A stretch of 9,831 bases of DNA from an uncultured Burkholderiales bacterium (GCA_903926695.1 CAIYKK010000381.1:1-9831); one strand, 5' to 3'; shown: positions 1 through 5,776, numbered from the stretch's first letter. Made by a program: numbers and translations. Notes: generated by a model from the sequence alone, not told the origin.

Positions 1-1052
1 AGCAGTCACTGTTGTTCAGCGCCACCTTCAGCGACGAAATCCGCGAACTGGCCAACGGCCTGCTCAAAAACCCCGAGTCGATCCAGGTCACGCCGCGCAA
101 CACCACGGTGCAGCGCATCACCCAGACCATTCACCCGGTCGGTCGCGGCAAGAAAAAAGCGCTGCTCACGCACATCATCAACGAGCACAACTGGAGCCAG
201 GTGCTGGTGTTCACGCGCACCAAATTCGGCGCCAACAACGTGGCCGAGCATTTGACCAAAGCGGGCATTCCGGCGATGGCCCTGCACGGCAACAAGAGCC
301 AGACCGCCCGCACCCAAGCCCTGCAAGGCTTTAAAAACGGCGACATCCGTGCGCTGGTGGCGACTGACATTGCCGCACGCGGCATCGACATCGACGAGCT
401 GCCGCACGTCGTCAACTACGAAATCCCTAACGTCAGTGAAGACTACGTTCACCGCATTGGCCGCACGGGCCGCGCCGGTAACAGCGGCCAGGCCGTCAGC
501 CTGGTGTGCCTGGACGAAGAAGGCTTCATGCAGGACATCGAGCGCTTTACCAAGCAGAACATCGAAAAAGTTTTCGTCGCCGGTTTTGAAGCCGATCCCG
601 GCGAAAAAGCCGAGCCGCTGGCAATGGGTCGCCAAACCATCTGGGGCGGCCTGGGCAAGCCACCAAGCCGCGACGTGATGCAGGCCGCCGCCAAGGCCGC
701 CCGCTCTGAAATGATGACGCGCATCCGCGACACCAAAGGCGCCCAGCCCGCACGCAGCGGTGGCGGCGGCGAGCGCAGTGCCAATGCAGGCGGTCGCGGA
801 CGCGGCCCGGCTGGTGGCGGCAACGCAGGCGCAGGCCGTAGCAGCGGCGGCGGTTTTGGCGGCAACGCAGGCGGCAGCGAGCGCCGCGCCCCGGCCCAGC
901 CGCGCCAAAACGCCGGTTATCCACCGGCCAGCCAGCCTTACGGCCAGCCACGCGTGAGCCACGCAGCCCCGCACCCACGCGAAAGCCATTCGCAGCACCA
1001 CGATTTCGACAATCACCAGCCAGCCAGCCACGCCTCGTCGGGCTTCCCGTAG
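1..1052 (+). CDS. rhlE: RhlE-type DEAD-box ATP-dependent RNA helicase, 5' partial
   Basis: This is the C-terminal half of a DEAD-box RNA helicase, an enzyme that unwinds short RNA duplexes with ATP during ribosome assembly and RNA turnover. The frame is open from base 3, so the start, Walker A and DEAD motifs lie beyond the left edge. Visible in order are motif III (SAT, bases 18-26), motif IV ([18 protein letters not shown]), motif V ([11 protein letters not shown], near 358-390) and motif VI (HRIGRTGR, 450-473). After the RecA-like core comes the RhlE-style linker ([18 protein letters not shown]), then a Gly/Arg/Ser-rich basic tail expected to bind RNA. The frame ends at TAG (1050-1052), but the same frame continues as typical RhlE tail to 1196, so this stop is probably premature or a sequence error. 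RhlE is preferred over other DEAD-box helicases because of the linker and tail; a related paralogue is possible. Confidence 0.9.
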   Translation, partial: QSLLFSATFSDEIRELANGLLKNPESIQVTPRNTTVQRITQTIHPVGRGKKKALLTHIINEHNWSQVLVFTRTKFGANNVAEHLTKAGIPAMALHGNKSQTARTQALQGFKNGDIRALVATDIAARGIDIDELPHVVNYEIPNVSEDYVHRIGRTGRAGNSGQAVSLVCLDEEGFMQDIERFTKQNIEKVFVAGFEADPGEKAEPLAMGRQTIWGGLGKPPSRDVMQAAAKAARSEMMTRIRDTKGAQPARSGGGGERSANAGGRGRGPAGGGNAGAGRSSGGGFGGNAGGSERRAPAQPRQNAGYPPASQPYGQPRVSHAAPHPRESHSQHHDFDNHQPASHASSGFP

Positions 1053-1196
1053 TCGGGCCAGCCCACCGGCAACCGTAGCAACTTTCGGGGCGCGCGCTCC
1101 GGCGGTGGTGGTGGCGGTGGCGGCATGGGCGGCCCCGGCGGACGCCCCAGCGGCCCGCGCCGCCCCGGCGGCCCCGGCTCGTTCAACGGCCGCTAA
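1050..1196 (+). pseudogene. rhlE: RhlE C-terminal tail cut off by an in-frame TAG
   Basis: Directly after the TAG at 1050-1052 the same frame stays open for 47 codons to TAA at 1194-1196. It encodes a Gly/Arg-rich stretch containing NRSNFRGARSGGGGGGGGMG and ending GPGSFNGR. This is the sort of low-complexity end expected of RhlE and continues the composition before the stop. A single C-to-T change of CAG (Gln) to TAG would explain it. There is no ribosome binding site for separate translation. It is either a nonsense mutation that removes the last part of a dispensable tail, a sequencing error, or a read-through stop. The helicase core is not affected. Confidence 0.7.
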
Positions 1197-1249
1197 GCCG
1201 TCCTAAAGCCCTGCGCGGCGGCTCACTCGGTGAGTTGCTGCGCGGCCCG

Positions 1250-1285
1250 AATCGCCCGACAGTCCTCGTGACTGCCGGGCGATTT
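1250..1285 (+). terminator. Rho-independent-like terminator after rhlE
   Basis: The arms AATCGCCCGACAGTC (1250-1264) and GACTGCCGGGCGATT (1270-1284) pair over 15 positions with a single A/C mismatch around a 5-base loop (CTCGT). Only three T residues follow, so the U-tract is weak on the plus strand. The position, 53 bases after the TAA at 1196, fits the end of the helicase transcript. A smaller hairpin (CTCAC-TCG-GTGAG, 1222-1234) lies just upstream. Confidence 0.65.
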
Positions 1286-1345
1286 GCATTCAGGCCCGAA
1301 ACTGTCGCTTGCCAGCCTGCGCCCGCGTACCGATCTGCGCAACTT

Positions 1346-1359
1346 ATGACCTGGATCAG
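1346..1359 (+). promoter_or_regulatory. Possible FNR/Anr-type box upstream of the hemerythrin gene
   Basis: ATGAC-CTGG-ATCAG resembles the FNR/Anr/Dnr consensus TTGAT-N4-ATCAA, matching 3 of 5 bases in the left half and 4 of 5 in the right. A weak -10-like CATTAA (1379-1384) would place the transcription start near 1391, so the box would be centred about 39 bases upstream, close to the -41.5 position of class II FNR-activated promoters. Oxygen- or NO-responsive control would suit a hemerythrin. The match is imperfect and is an inference. Confidence 0.3.
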
Positions 1360-1415
1360 CTTTTAAAAATCGGCCTTTCATTAAGCTCACCGATTGCAAA
1401 AAAGGAGACTTCCCC

Positions 1416-1940
1416 ATGCCCAACCTCGAATGGTCCGACGCCCTGGCCCTTAATCTGCCCGTCATGGACGACACGCACCGCGAATTTGTCGATCTGCTGG
1501 CCTTGGCCGAAGCCGCCCCCGACGACACTCTGCTGACCCACTGGCGCACGCTGGTGGAGCACACCGACGACCACTTTGGCCGCGAAGACCAATGGATGCA
1601 GGCCACGCGCTTTTCATCGTCCAACTGCCACAGCATGCAGCACCAGATCGTGCTGCAGGTGATGCGTGAAGGCATCAAGCTGATCGGCAGCGGCGACCTG
1701 GCCACCGTGCGCCAGATGATCCGCGATTTGGCGGTCTGGCTCCCGCAGCACACCCAGAGCATGGATGCGGCACTGGCCCAGCACCTGCGCAGCGTCGGTT
1801 TTGACCCGCTGACTGGCGTCGTGACCATGCCCGACGCCCTGCCTAAAGAAGTCATCCACGGCTGCGGCGGCGCGACCTGCTCCGACAGCGAAGGCGAAAA
1901 AGCCCCACAAAGTGCCGAACCAGCCGCCGTGAGCGCCTGA
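1416..1940 (+). CDS. Bacteriohemerythrin (single-domain, non-heme di-iron O2-binding protein)
   Basis: This is a 174-residue cytoplasmic protein of the hemerythrin family, which binds O2 reversibly at a di-iron site. In bacteria such proteins are thought to serve in oxygen delivery, sensing or iron/NO handling. The full ligand set is present: H21 (in DTHREF), H53 and E57 (HFGRE), H72 and H76 (HSMQH), H112 and D117 (HTQSMD). The four-helix fold ends near residue 126. A C-terminal extension follows with HGCGGATC (148-155), two cysteines spaced CX4C, then an acidic/Ala tail. There is no signal peptide or fused signalling domain. The start is set by AGGAGA (1403-1408), seven bases before ATG. The gene stands alone between two terminators, with a possible FNR-type box upstream. 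The exact physiological role is not shown by the sequence. Confidence 0.93.
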   Translation: MPNLEWSDALALNLPVMDDTHREFVDLLALAEAAPDDTLLTHWRTLVEHTDDHFGREDQWMQATRFSSSNCHSMQHQIVLQVMREGIKLIGSGDLATVRQMIRDLAVWLPQHTQSMDAALAQHLRSVGFDPLTGVVTMPDALPKEVIHGCGGATCSDSEGEKAPQSAEPAAVSA

Positions 1941-1970
1941 GTTTCCCCGCCCGGCGCAGGCCGGTTTCCG

Positions 1971-2012
1971 TAAAAAATCCTCCAGAGATTGATTTGTCTG
2001 GAGGATTTTTTA
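1971..2012 (+). terminator. Strong, probably bidirectional terminator after the hemerythrin gene
   Basis: AAAAAATCCTCCAGA (1972-1986) and TCTGGAGGATTTTTT (1997-2011) are perfect inverted copies around the 10-base loop GATTGATTTG. The flanking T1971/A2012 adds a sixteenth pair. The A-tract before and T-tract after make it a good intrinsic terminator on either strand. It lies 31 bases after the hemerythrin stop. The right arm also contains GGAGG, seven bases before an ATG at 2012. Confidence 0.88.
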
Positions 2013-2141
2013 TGGCCACCGCTTTGAAGACATCAAGCGCGCAGTCAGCCAGACGGCGCCTTATCCTGTTGTGCGGCCCGCGCCTACACCGTGGCGGGCA
2101 CCCACGCGCACACACTGACGCTTCAGCAAGGAGAATCGACC

Positions 2142-2588
2142 GTGACTCAATGGAAAACCGTTCTGGCTCAAGGCGCGCTGGCTGGCAGTCTGACCAGCCT
2201 TCTGTCAAGCGCCGTTTTGGCGCTGGCCTACGCCGCCCTGCGCCGCAGCCCGGCCACGTTGCGCGCTGCGCCCGGCGCGATTGCGAGCGCCACCACCGGC
2301 GCAATTCCAAACGCAGCCACCAGCACAGTGCGCTGCCTGCCAGACACGCCGTTGACGCGGCAGCACTTGCCGCCGGGCGGCCTTGAACACCGGCGCCCGG
2401 CGAGCGCTGAACACCGGCTTTCGGCGGGCGCTGTGACCGGCGTCTATGCGGCCTTGGCCATCGGCGTGGCGGCGGGCGCGCTGGCCCTGCGCGGCCAGCA
2501 TTCCGAGGAAAAGAAAACCGGCGCGGGCACCCAGGCGGGCAAAGAGGCGCAGCCCCTCATCCGCAGAGTCAGAGCCGGTCACGCCTGA
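2142..2588 (+). CDS. Small putative membrane protein of unknown function
   Basis: I do not recognise a function. The 148-residue product has a hydrophobic segment at about 7-33 (Leu/Ala-rich), a 60-residue Ala/Thr/Pro/Arg-rich middle, a second hydrophobic segment at about 96-116 (VTGVYAALAIGVAAGALAL) and a charged C-terminus (SEEKK, then RRVRAGHA). It is therefore probably an inner-membrane protein with two helices. GTG at 2142 is chosen over the longer frame because AAGGAG (2128-2133) sits eight bases before it, and the codons carry the G/C-ending bias of neighbouring genes. The ends recall, from memory, slightly longer small membrane proteins of Burkholderiales, so the middle may have lost sequence. 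A 24-base tandem duplication falls at residues 82-97. Competing frames on both strands are Arg-rich and look like shadows. Confidence 0.6.
   Translation: MTQWKTVLAQGALAGSLTSLLSSAVLALAYAALRRSPATLRAAPGAIASATTGAIPNAATSTVRCLPDTPLTRQHLPPGGLEHRRPASAEHRLSAGAVTGVYAALAIGVAAGALALRGQHSEEKKTGAGTQAGKEAQPLIRRVRAGHA
2384..2431 (+). repeat. 24-bp tandem duplication within the small membrane protein gene
   Basis: Two adjacent 24-base units (2384-2407 and 2408-2431) agree at 20 of 24 positions; both begin TGAACACCGGC and end with GCGC. Being eight codons long, the duplication keeps the frame and gives the related peptides EHRRPASA and EHRLSAGA just before the second membrane helix. Confidence 0.75.
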
Positions 2589-2685
2589 ACAAAACTATGC
2601 CGGGCTGGCAGCCAAGAGTTAGCGCTGCGCTGGCCGGGAATTGTGGCGAAAATCAGCCTTTCATTCACTACCCGGCAAATTCACC

Positions 2686-3096
2686 ATGCGGCTTCTTCAC
2701 ACCATGCTGCGCGTTGGCAACCTGCAACGCGCCATTGATTTTTACACCGAGGTGCTGGGCATGAAACTGCTGCGCACGTCCGAAAACCCCGAATACCAAT
2801 ACAGCCTGGCCTTCGTCGGCTACGAAGGCAACCCGGCGCAGGCCGAGATTGAGCTGACGTACAACTGGGGCACCGAGCGCTACGACATGGGCAGCGCCTT
2901 CGGCCATGTCGCGCTGGGCGTGCCCGACGTGGCGGCGGCCTGCGACAAGATCAGGGCGGCGGGCGGCAACATCACCCGTGAAGCCGGCCCGGTCAAGGGT
3001 GGCTCCACGGTGATTGCCTTTGTCACCGACCCCGACGGCTACAAGATCGAACTGATCCAGCGCCCCAACGAGGGCGGCGGAACCGGCCTGCGCTGA
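2686..3096 (+). CDS. gloA: Lactoylglutathione lyase (glyoxalase I)
   Basis: GloA isomerises the hemithioacetal of methylglyoxal and glutathione to S-lactoylglutathione, the first step of cytosolic methylglyoxal detoxification; GloB then hydrolyses the product. The 136-residue length is that of the short, nickel-type bacterial enzymes such as E. coli GloA (135 residues). All four metal ligands fall at the family positions: H5, E56, H74 and E122. Family signatures are visible: [20 protein letters not shown] (7-26), the ELTYNWG loop (56-62), FGHVALGV (72-79) and the [12 protein letters not shown] end (115-126). ATG 2686 is chosen because it gives the conserved [10 protein letters not shown] start; an in-frame TTG at 2641 would add 15 residues not found in the family. 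No strong Shine-Dalgarno is visible. The next gene converges from the other strand, 13 bases away. Confidence 0.97.
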   Translation: MRLLHTMLRVGNLQRAIDFYTEVLGMKLLRTSENPEYQYSLAFVGYEGNPAQAEIELTYNWGTERYDMGSAFGHVALGVPDVAAACDKIRAAGGNITREAGPVKGGSTVIAFVTDPDGYKIELIQRPNEGGGTGLR

Positions 3097-3109
3097 TCAG
3101 CCCGCCCGC

Positions 3110-3400
3110 TCAGCCGTGCGAAGCGCGTGAGGGGTAAATCAGCACCGAATCGGACTTCAGGCGCGCTTCCTCGGGGACAGTTTGCTCGACCGACTCAGCG
3201 CTGAAGGAGTGCATCTGAAACGCATCGCCAATCTCGGCCTCGATGCGGGCGATACGCTCGGAGTACATCTTGGCCAGCGCGCTGTGGTGTTCAGCCGCCG
3301 CCAGGTGCTCGACACGTCCCAGATTGGCATCCTCCAGATACTGGCGGGATTTGCGCAGGTGCGCGCTCCCCTGGCGCTCAAACGGATAAAACAATTTCAT
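3110..3400 (-). CDS. Conserved-looking small protein of unknown function (96 aa)
   Basis: I cannot assign a function. The 96-residue product starts MKLFYPFERQGSAHLRKSRQ and is mostly helical in prediction by eye: residues about 10-60 (HLRKSRQYLEDANLGRVEHL through SERIARIEAEIG) carry heptad-like spacing of Leu, Ala and Ile and could form a coiled coil. The tail is polar. There is no signal peptide, membrane helix or cysteine. The start is firm: GGGAGG (3407-3412 on the opposite strand) lies six bases before the ATG, making this one of the best ribosome binding sites in the window. A TTGACA promoter lies about 120 bases upstream, so the gene is probably well expressed and transcribed separately from the OmpA-like gene. 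An upstream in-frame start (3445) would skip this site and is rejected. Confidence 0.75.
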   Translation of the reverse strand: MKLFYPFERQGSAHLRKSRQYLEDANLGRVEHLAAAEHHSALAKMYSERIARIEAEIGDAFQMHSFSAESVEQTVPEEARLKSDSVLIYPSRASHG

Positions 3401-3452
3401 GACGATCCTCCCTGTACGCACTGCCAAAGGATTGCAGAAACACATTCAGAGC

Positions 3453-3465
3453 AGTTGAAACAACT
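3453..3465 (-). repeat. Inverted repeat in the 5' leader of the 96-residue gene
   Basis: AGTTG-AAA-CAACT is a perfect 5-3-5 inverted repeat, nested within a wider pair GCCAAAG/CTTTGGC on the minus-strand RNA (3463-3469 region with 3423-3430). It could form a small leader hairpin or an operator half-site pair. The stems are short, so function is uncertain. Confidence 0.35.
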
Positions 3466-3494
3466 TTGGCCCGGTACCTCATGCATGATGGCGA

Positions 3495-3525
3495 AAAATA
3501 GTTGGCTGTGTTTGCGCAGTGTCAA
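3495..3525 (-). promoter_or_regulatory. Sigma-70-like promoter for the 96-residue protein
   Basis: On the minus strand a perfect TTGACA (3520-3525) is followed after 19 bases by TATTTT (3495-3500, four of six consensus bases); an alternative 17-base spacing gives the weaker ACTATT. Transcription would begin near 3488, within the palindrome TCATGCATGA (3479-3488), leaving a leader of about 88 bases. The spacer is longer than ideal, which may mean weak or activator-assisted use. Confidence 0.5.
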
Positions 3526-3548
3526 GGGCAGCACCAGCGCGTTCGCGG

Positions 3549-4214
3549 TCACTGCAGGCTGATTTCCACCCGTCGCGCCTGCGCATCGCTGCCGCTGACC
3601 GCCTGGGGACTTTTCAAAACCATCTTGGCTTCGGCCACGCCAGCCGCTTTGAGCGCGTTGCGCACGGCCTGCGCACGCTGGCGGGCCAGTTCGGCATTCT
3701 TGGCGGCGCTTCCGGTGGCGTCATGAAACCCGGTGATCACCAGCGTGCGGCCAGACCGGGCGCTCTGGACCATCGCATCCAGGGCATCACTGGCGCCTAC
3801 GGCCAAGTCTGCCTTGCCGGAGGCGAAATAAAACTGCACCACGCCCTGCTCGACCTCGATACCGGCAGCGTCTGAGGCGGCTTGGGCGGCGTTCAGGCTG
3901 GCGGGGGCCGGGTTTTCTGCACTGGCTGCACTGGCTGAACTGGCAACACCTGCAACAGTTGCCACACTGGCTGTAATAGCTTCACCGGCCACACTTGCAG
4001 CACTGGCCGGATTGGCCAGGCTGGCCACATTCCCCGGCCCGGCGACCAGAGCGGCTGACCCGGCGGTCAAAGCCACTGGCGCGGCTGGGCCGGATACTCT
4101 TGCCGATACGCTGCGAACGCCAACACCGATAACCACAGCAATCACCAGCGCCACCAGGCCAAACACCAGCAGCAGAGCCACACCCTGCGGGCTGTCGCCG
4201 TCTTGATCAAACAT
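3549..4214 (-). CDS. Membrane-anchored OmpA-family protein (peptidoglycan-binding C-domain)
   Basis: This 221-residue protein has a short cytoplasmic N-terminus (MFDQDGDSPQG), one hydrophobic helix (about 11-33) with no signal-peptidase site or lipobox, an Ala/Ser/Val-rich linker (about 40-117) and an OmpA-like domain (about 118-221). That domain normally binds the diaminopimelate of peptidoglycan. Its core motif reads GFHDATG (162-168) in place of the usual GHTDxxG, keeping the Asp (D165); NAELARQRAQAV (173-184) keeps the conserved Asn and Arg (R180); and ARRVEIS closes the fold. It probably anchors in the inner membrane and reaches the wall through the flexible linker. ATG 4214 is preferred, nine bases from AAGG (4224-4227), but GTG 4217 directly before it is equally possible. 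No secretion or motor partner gene is adjacent, so the precise role is unknown. Confidence 0.85.
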   Translation of the reverse strand: MFDQDGDSPQGVALLLVFGLVALVIAVVIGVGVRSVSARVSGPAAPVALTAGSAALVAGPGNVASLANPASAASVAGEAITASVATVAGVASSASAASAENPAPASLNAAQAASDAAGIEVEQGVVQFYFASGKADLAVGASDALDAMVQSARSGRTLVITGFHDATGSAAKNAELARQRAQAVRNALKAAGVAEAKMVLKSPQAVSGSDAQARRVEISLQ

Positions 4215-4240
4215 CACGCAAAACCTTTTTAAAAAACCTG

Positions 4241-4304
4241 TTCATGATTAAAAACTTTCAAGGCTTGAAAACTTTCCATGATTGAAAGCTTCCGGCCCTG
4301 AAAG
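4241..4304. repeat. Imperfect tandem repeat of about 32 bp with inverted repeats, divergent intergenic region
   Basis: Two related units follow each other: one begins TTCATGATT at 4241, the next TTCCATGATT at 4274, and both continue with A-rich, CTTTC/CTTGAAA-like bases. Within the first lies a perfect palindrome TTTCAAG-G-CTTGAAA (4256-4270), and CTTTC-N7-GAAAG spans the second junction (near 4272-4288). The block is much more AT-rich than its surroundings and sits just upstream of the OmpA-like gene, so it probably contains that gene's promoter and may hold regulator sites. Confidence 0.5.
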
Positions 4305-4364
4305 CGCGCCGTGCGTCGGGAACTTATCACCCGCACGCCGTGCGCATCAAGGCGGCGGCCCAGC

Positions 4365-4423
4365 GGCTGGCTGGCTGGCTGGCGGCGCGGCGCGGTGCCG
4401 GTGCCGGTGCCGGTGCCGGTGCC
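4365..4423. repeat. Two short tandem repeats upstream of pdxH: GGCT x4 and GGTGCC x5
   Basis: GGCT is repeated four times at 4365-4380, followed by a partial GGC. GGTGCC is repeated exactly five times at 4394-4423, followed by a degenerate unit AGTGTC. The second array ends 26 bases before the pdxH ATG and covers the place where a -35 box would lie. Such arrays are prone to slippage and could vary between strains. Confidence 0.9.
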
Positions 4424-4443
4424 AGTGTCGCAGTCTCTATACT
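4414..4443 (+). promoter_or_regulatory. Putative pdxH promoter giving a leaderless mRNA
   Basis: TATACT (4438-4443) matches five of six bases of the -10 consensus. Its expected start point, about seven bases downstream, falls at the A of the pdxH ATG (4450). At 18 bases upstream the -35 position is occupied by GTGCCG from the hexanucleotide array, a poor match. No Shine-Dalgarno sequence lies before the ATG, which also points to leaderless translation. Confidence 0.4.
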
Positions 4444-4449
4444 TGCCGC

Positions 4450-5100
4450 ATGTCACAGCATACCTCCTCCATTGCCGACCTGCGCAAGAGCTACGAGCGC
4501 GCCGAACTCAACGAAAGCGCCTCGCACGCCGACCCGCTGAGCCAGTTTGACCAGTGGCTCACCGAAGCCATCACCGCCCAGGTGCCCGAGCCCAATGCCA
4601 TGACGCTGGCCACCGTCGCCAGCGACCTGCGCCCGTCCACCCGCGTGGTGCTGATCAAGGGTTTTGATGCGCAGGGCATCGTCTGGTACACCAACTACGC
4701 CAGCCGCAAGGGCCAGGAACTGGCGGGCAACCCGTATGCGGCGCTGCAGTTTCACTGGATCGAACTGGAGCGCGTGGTGCGCATCGAAGGCCAAGTCGAA
4801 AAAGTCTCGGACGAGGAAAGCGACGCGTATTTTCACAGCCGCCCACTGGACTCGCGCCTAGGCGCCTGGGCCAGCCCGCAAAGCGAGGTGATTTCCGGGC
4901 GCAGCGTGCTGGTGGGCAATGCAGCCAAATTCGGCGCGAAATTTTTGCTGCAGCCGCCGCGCCCGCCGCACTGGGGCGGCTACCGCCTGAAACCCGATCA
5001 TTGGGAATTCTGGCAGGGCCGCAAAAGCCGTCTGCACGACCGGCTGCGCTACACCCAGCAGGCCGATGCAGGCTGGCTGCGCGAACGGCTCGCGCCCTGA
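4450..5100 (+). CDS. pdxH: Pyridoxamine 5'-phosphate oxidase
   Basis: PdxH uses FMN and O2 to oxidise pyridoxamine or pyridoxine 5'-phosphate to pyridoxal 5'-phosphate, the last step of vitamin B6 synthesis and salvage, in the cytosol as a homodimer. The 216-residue length matches E. coli PdxH (218). Visible motifs are the N-terminal [12 protein letters not shown] (11-22), FMN-site [11 protein letters not shown] (63-73) with K70, YTNYASRKG (80-88), [16 protein letters not shown] (99-114), the substrate residues Y127, R131 and S135 within [16 protein letters not shown], and the C-terminal [14 protein letters not shown] with the Arg/His pair, ending ERLAP. The start [12 protein letters not shown] at 4450 gives the family N-terminus; a longer open frame upstream only translates the GGTGCC repeats. 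It converges on folK with ten bases between stops. Confidence 0.97.
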   Translation: MSQHTSSIADLRKSYERAELNESASHADPLSQFDQWLTEAITAQVPEPNAMTLATVASDLRPSTRVVLIKGFDAQGIVWYTNYASRKGQELAGNPYAALQFHWIELERVVRIEGQVEKVSDEESDAYFHSRPLDSRLGAWASPQSEVISGRSVLVGNAAKFGAKFLLQPPRPPHWGGYRLKPDHWEFWQGRKSRLHDRLRYTQQADAGWLRERLAP

Positions 5101-5110
5101 ACAGCGGCGG

Positions 5111-5761
5111 TTAACACCGGGCGTCCGTCCAGTCCGCGTCAACCGCATCTTCAAATAGCCCAATGGCCTGATGCGCCACGGCCTCCAGCTGCCCGGCGCT
5201 GACCAGCCCCGGCGCAATCTCGGCCAGCGGCACGAGCACAAAAGCGCGCTGCGTCATGCGCGGATGCGGCACTGTCAAGCGGCTGGAGTCAATGCAAGCG
5301 CTGCCGTAAAGCAGCACGTCCAAATCCAGCGTGCGCGGCGCGTTGCGGTACGGCCTTTGCCGCCCGGCTTGCAACTCCAGCGCCTGCAGCGCATCAAGCA
5401 GCGCGGGCGCGCTCAGGCCGGTTTCCAGCGCCGCGACAGCATTCAAATAATCATTGCCCGGTGCGGCCACTTCGACGCCTGAATCGGTGTCCAGCGGCGC
5501 GGTTTTGTAAAGGCTGGAAACGAGGCGCACCCGGCTCAGTGGCAAGTCGTCAAGCGCCTGAACCGCCCAGCGCAGCGCAGCTGCTGCGTCACCCAGATTG
5601 GCGCCAAGCGCGATATACGCCGTGACCGGGTCACGCCCGGCAGCGGCCTTGTCTGCGGGCTGAGGCTGTGCCAGCGCTGACGCTTGGGTCTGGCCGGGCA
5701 GCGGGTATGGCTGCCTCTGGAAAGAAGCGGCTTCAGACGCTTGAGGCGACACGCGATTCAT
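5111..5761 (-). CDS. folK: 2-amino-4-hydroxy-6-hydroxymethyldihydropteridine pyrophosphokinase (HPPK)
   Basis: FolK transfers pyrophosphate from ATP to 6-hydroxymethyl-dihydropterin, just before dihydropteroate synthase in folate synthesis. The catalytic domain begins near residue 46: TAYIALGANLGD (47-58), SSLYKTAP (82-89), YLNAVA (105-110), then RPYRNAPRTLDLDVLLYG (136-153) with the Mg-binding pair D146/D148, and VPHPRMTQRAFVLVPLAEI (164-182). The family is usually about 160-170 residues; here 216, because about 45 Gln/Pro/Ala-rich residues precede the domain. This extension cannot easily be trimmed, since the only ATG, GTG or TTG start codons in that stretch are ATG (5761) and GTG at codon 4. 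GGGGA lies nine bases before that GTG, so it may be the true start. The gene follows pcnB by 15 bases in the same frame and is probably co-transcribed. Confidence 0.95.
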   Translation of the reverse strand: MNRVSPQASEAASFQRQPYPLPGQTQASALAQPQPADKAAAGRDPVTAYIALGANLGDAAAALRWAVQALDDLPLSRVRLVSSLYKTAPLDTDSGVEVAAPGNDYLNAVAALETGLSAPALLDALQALELQAGRQRPYRNAPRTLDLDVLLYGSACIDSSRLTVPHPRMTQRAFVLVPLAEIAPGLVSAGQLEAVAHQAIGLFEDAVDADWTDARC

Positions 5762-5776
5762 TCCCCGGCTGCCCGC

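Noticed and set aside
6..1031. Long minus-strand open frame (341 codons) opposite rhlE
   Set aside because: It is opposite a clear helicase frame, shows Ala/His-rich antisense composition with no family motif, and is explained by high GC content.
1223..1855. Minus-strand frame of 210 codons opposite the hemerythrin gene
   Set aside because: It runs through the terminator and promoter region and opposes a gene with all hemerythrin ligands; the composition is Ser/Arg-rich antisense.
2205..2582. Minus-strand frame opposite the small membrane protein
   Set aside because: It is Arg/Gly-rich without a membrane pattern or ribosome binding site; the plus frame has AAGGAG and two clear hydrophobic segments.
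2641..2685. TTG start adding 15 residues to GloA
   Set aside because: The family begins [10 protein letters not shown] with the metal ligand at H5, which ATG 2686 gives exactly.
4282..4449. N-terminal extension of pdxH by 56 codons
   Set aside because: It would only translate the GGCT and GGTGCC repeats as Cys/Arg-rich sequence, absent from the PdxH family; [12 protein letters not shown] at 4450 fits the family start.
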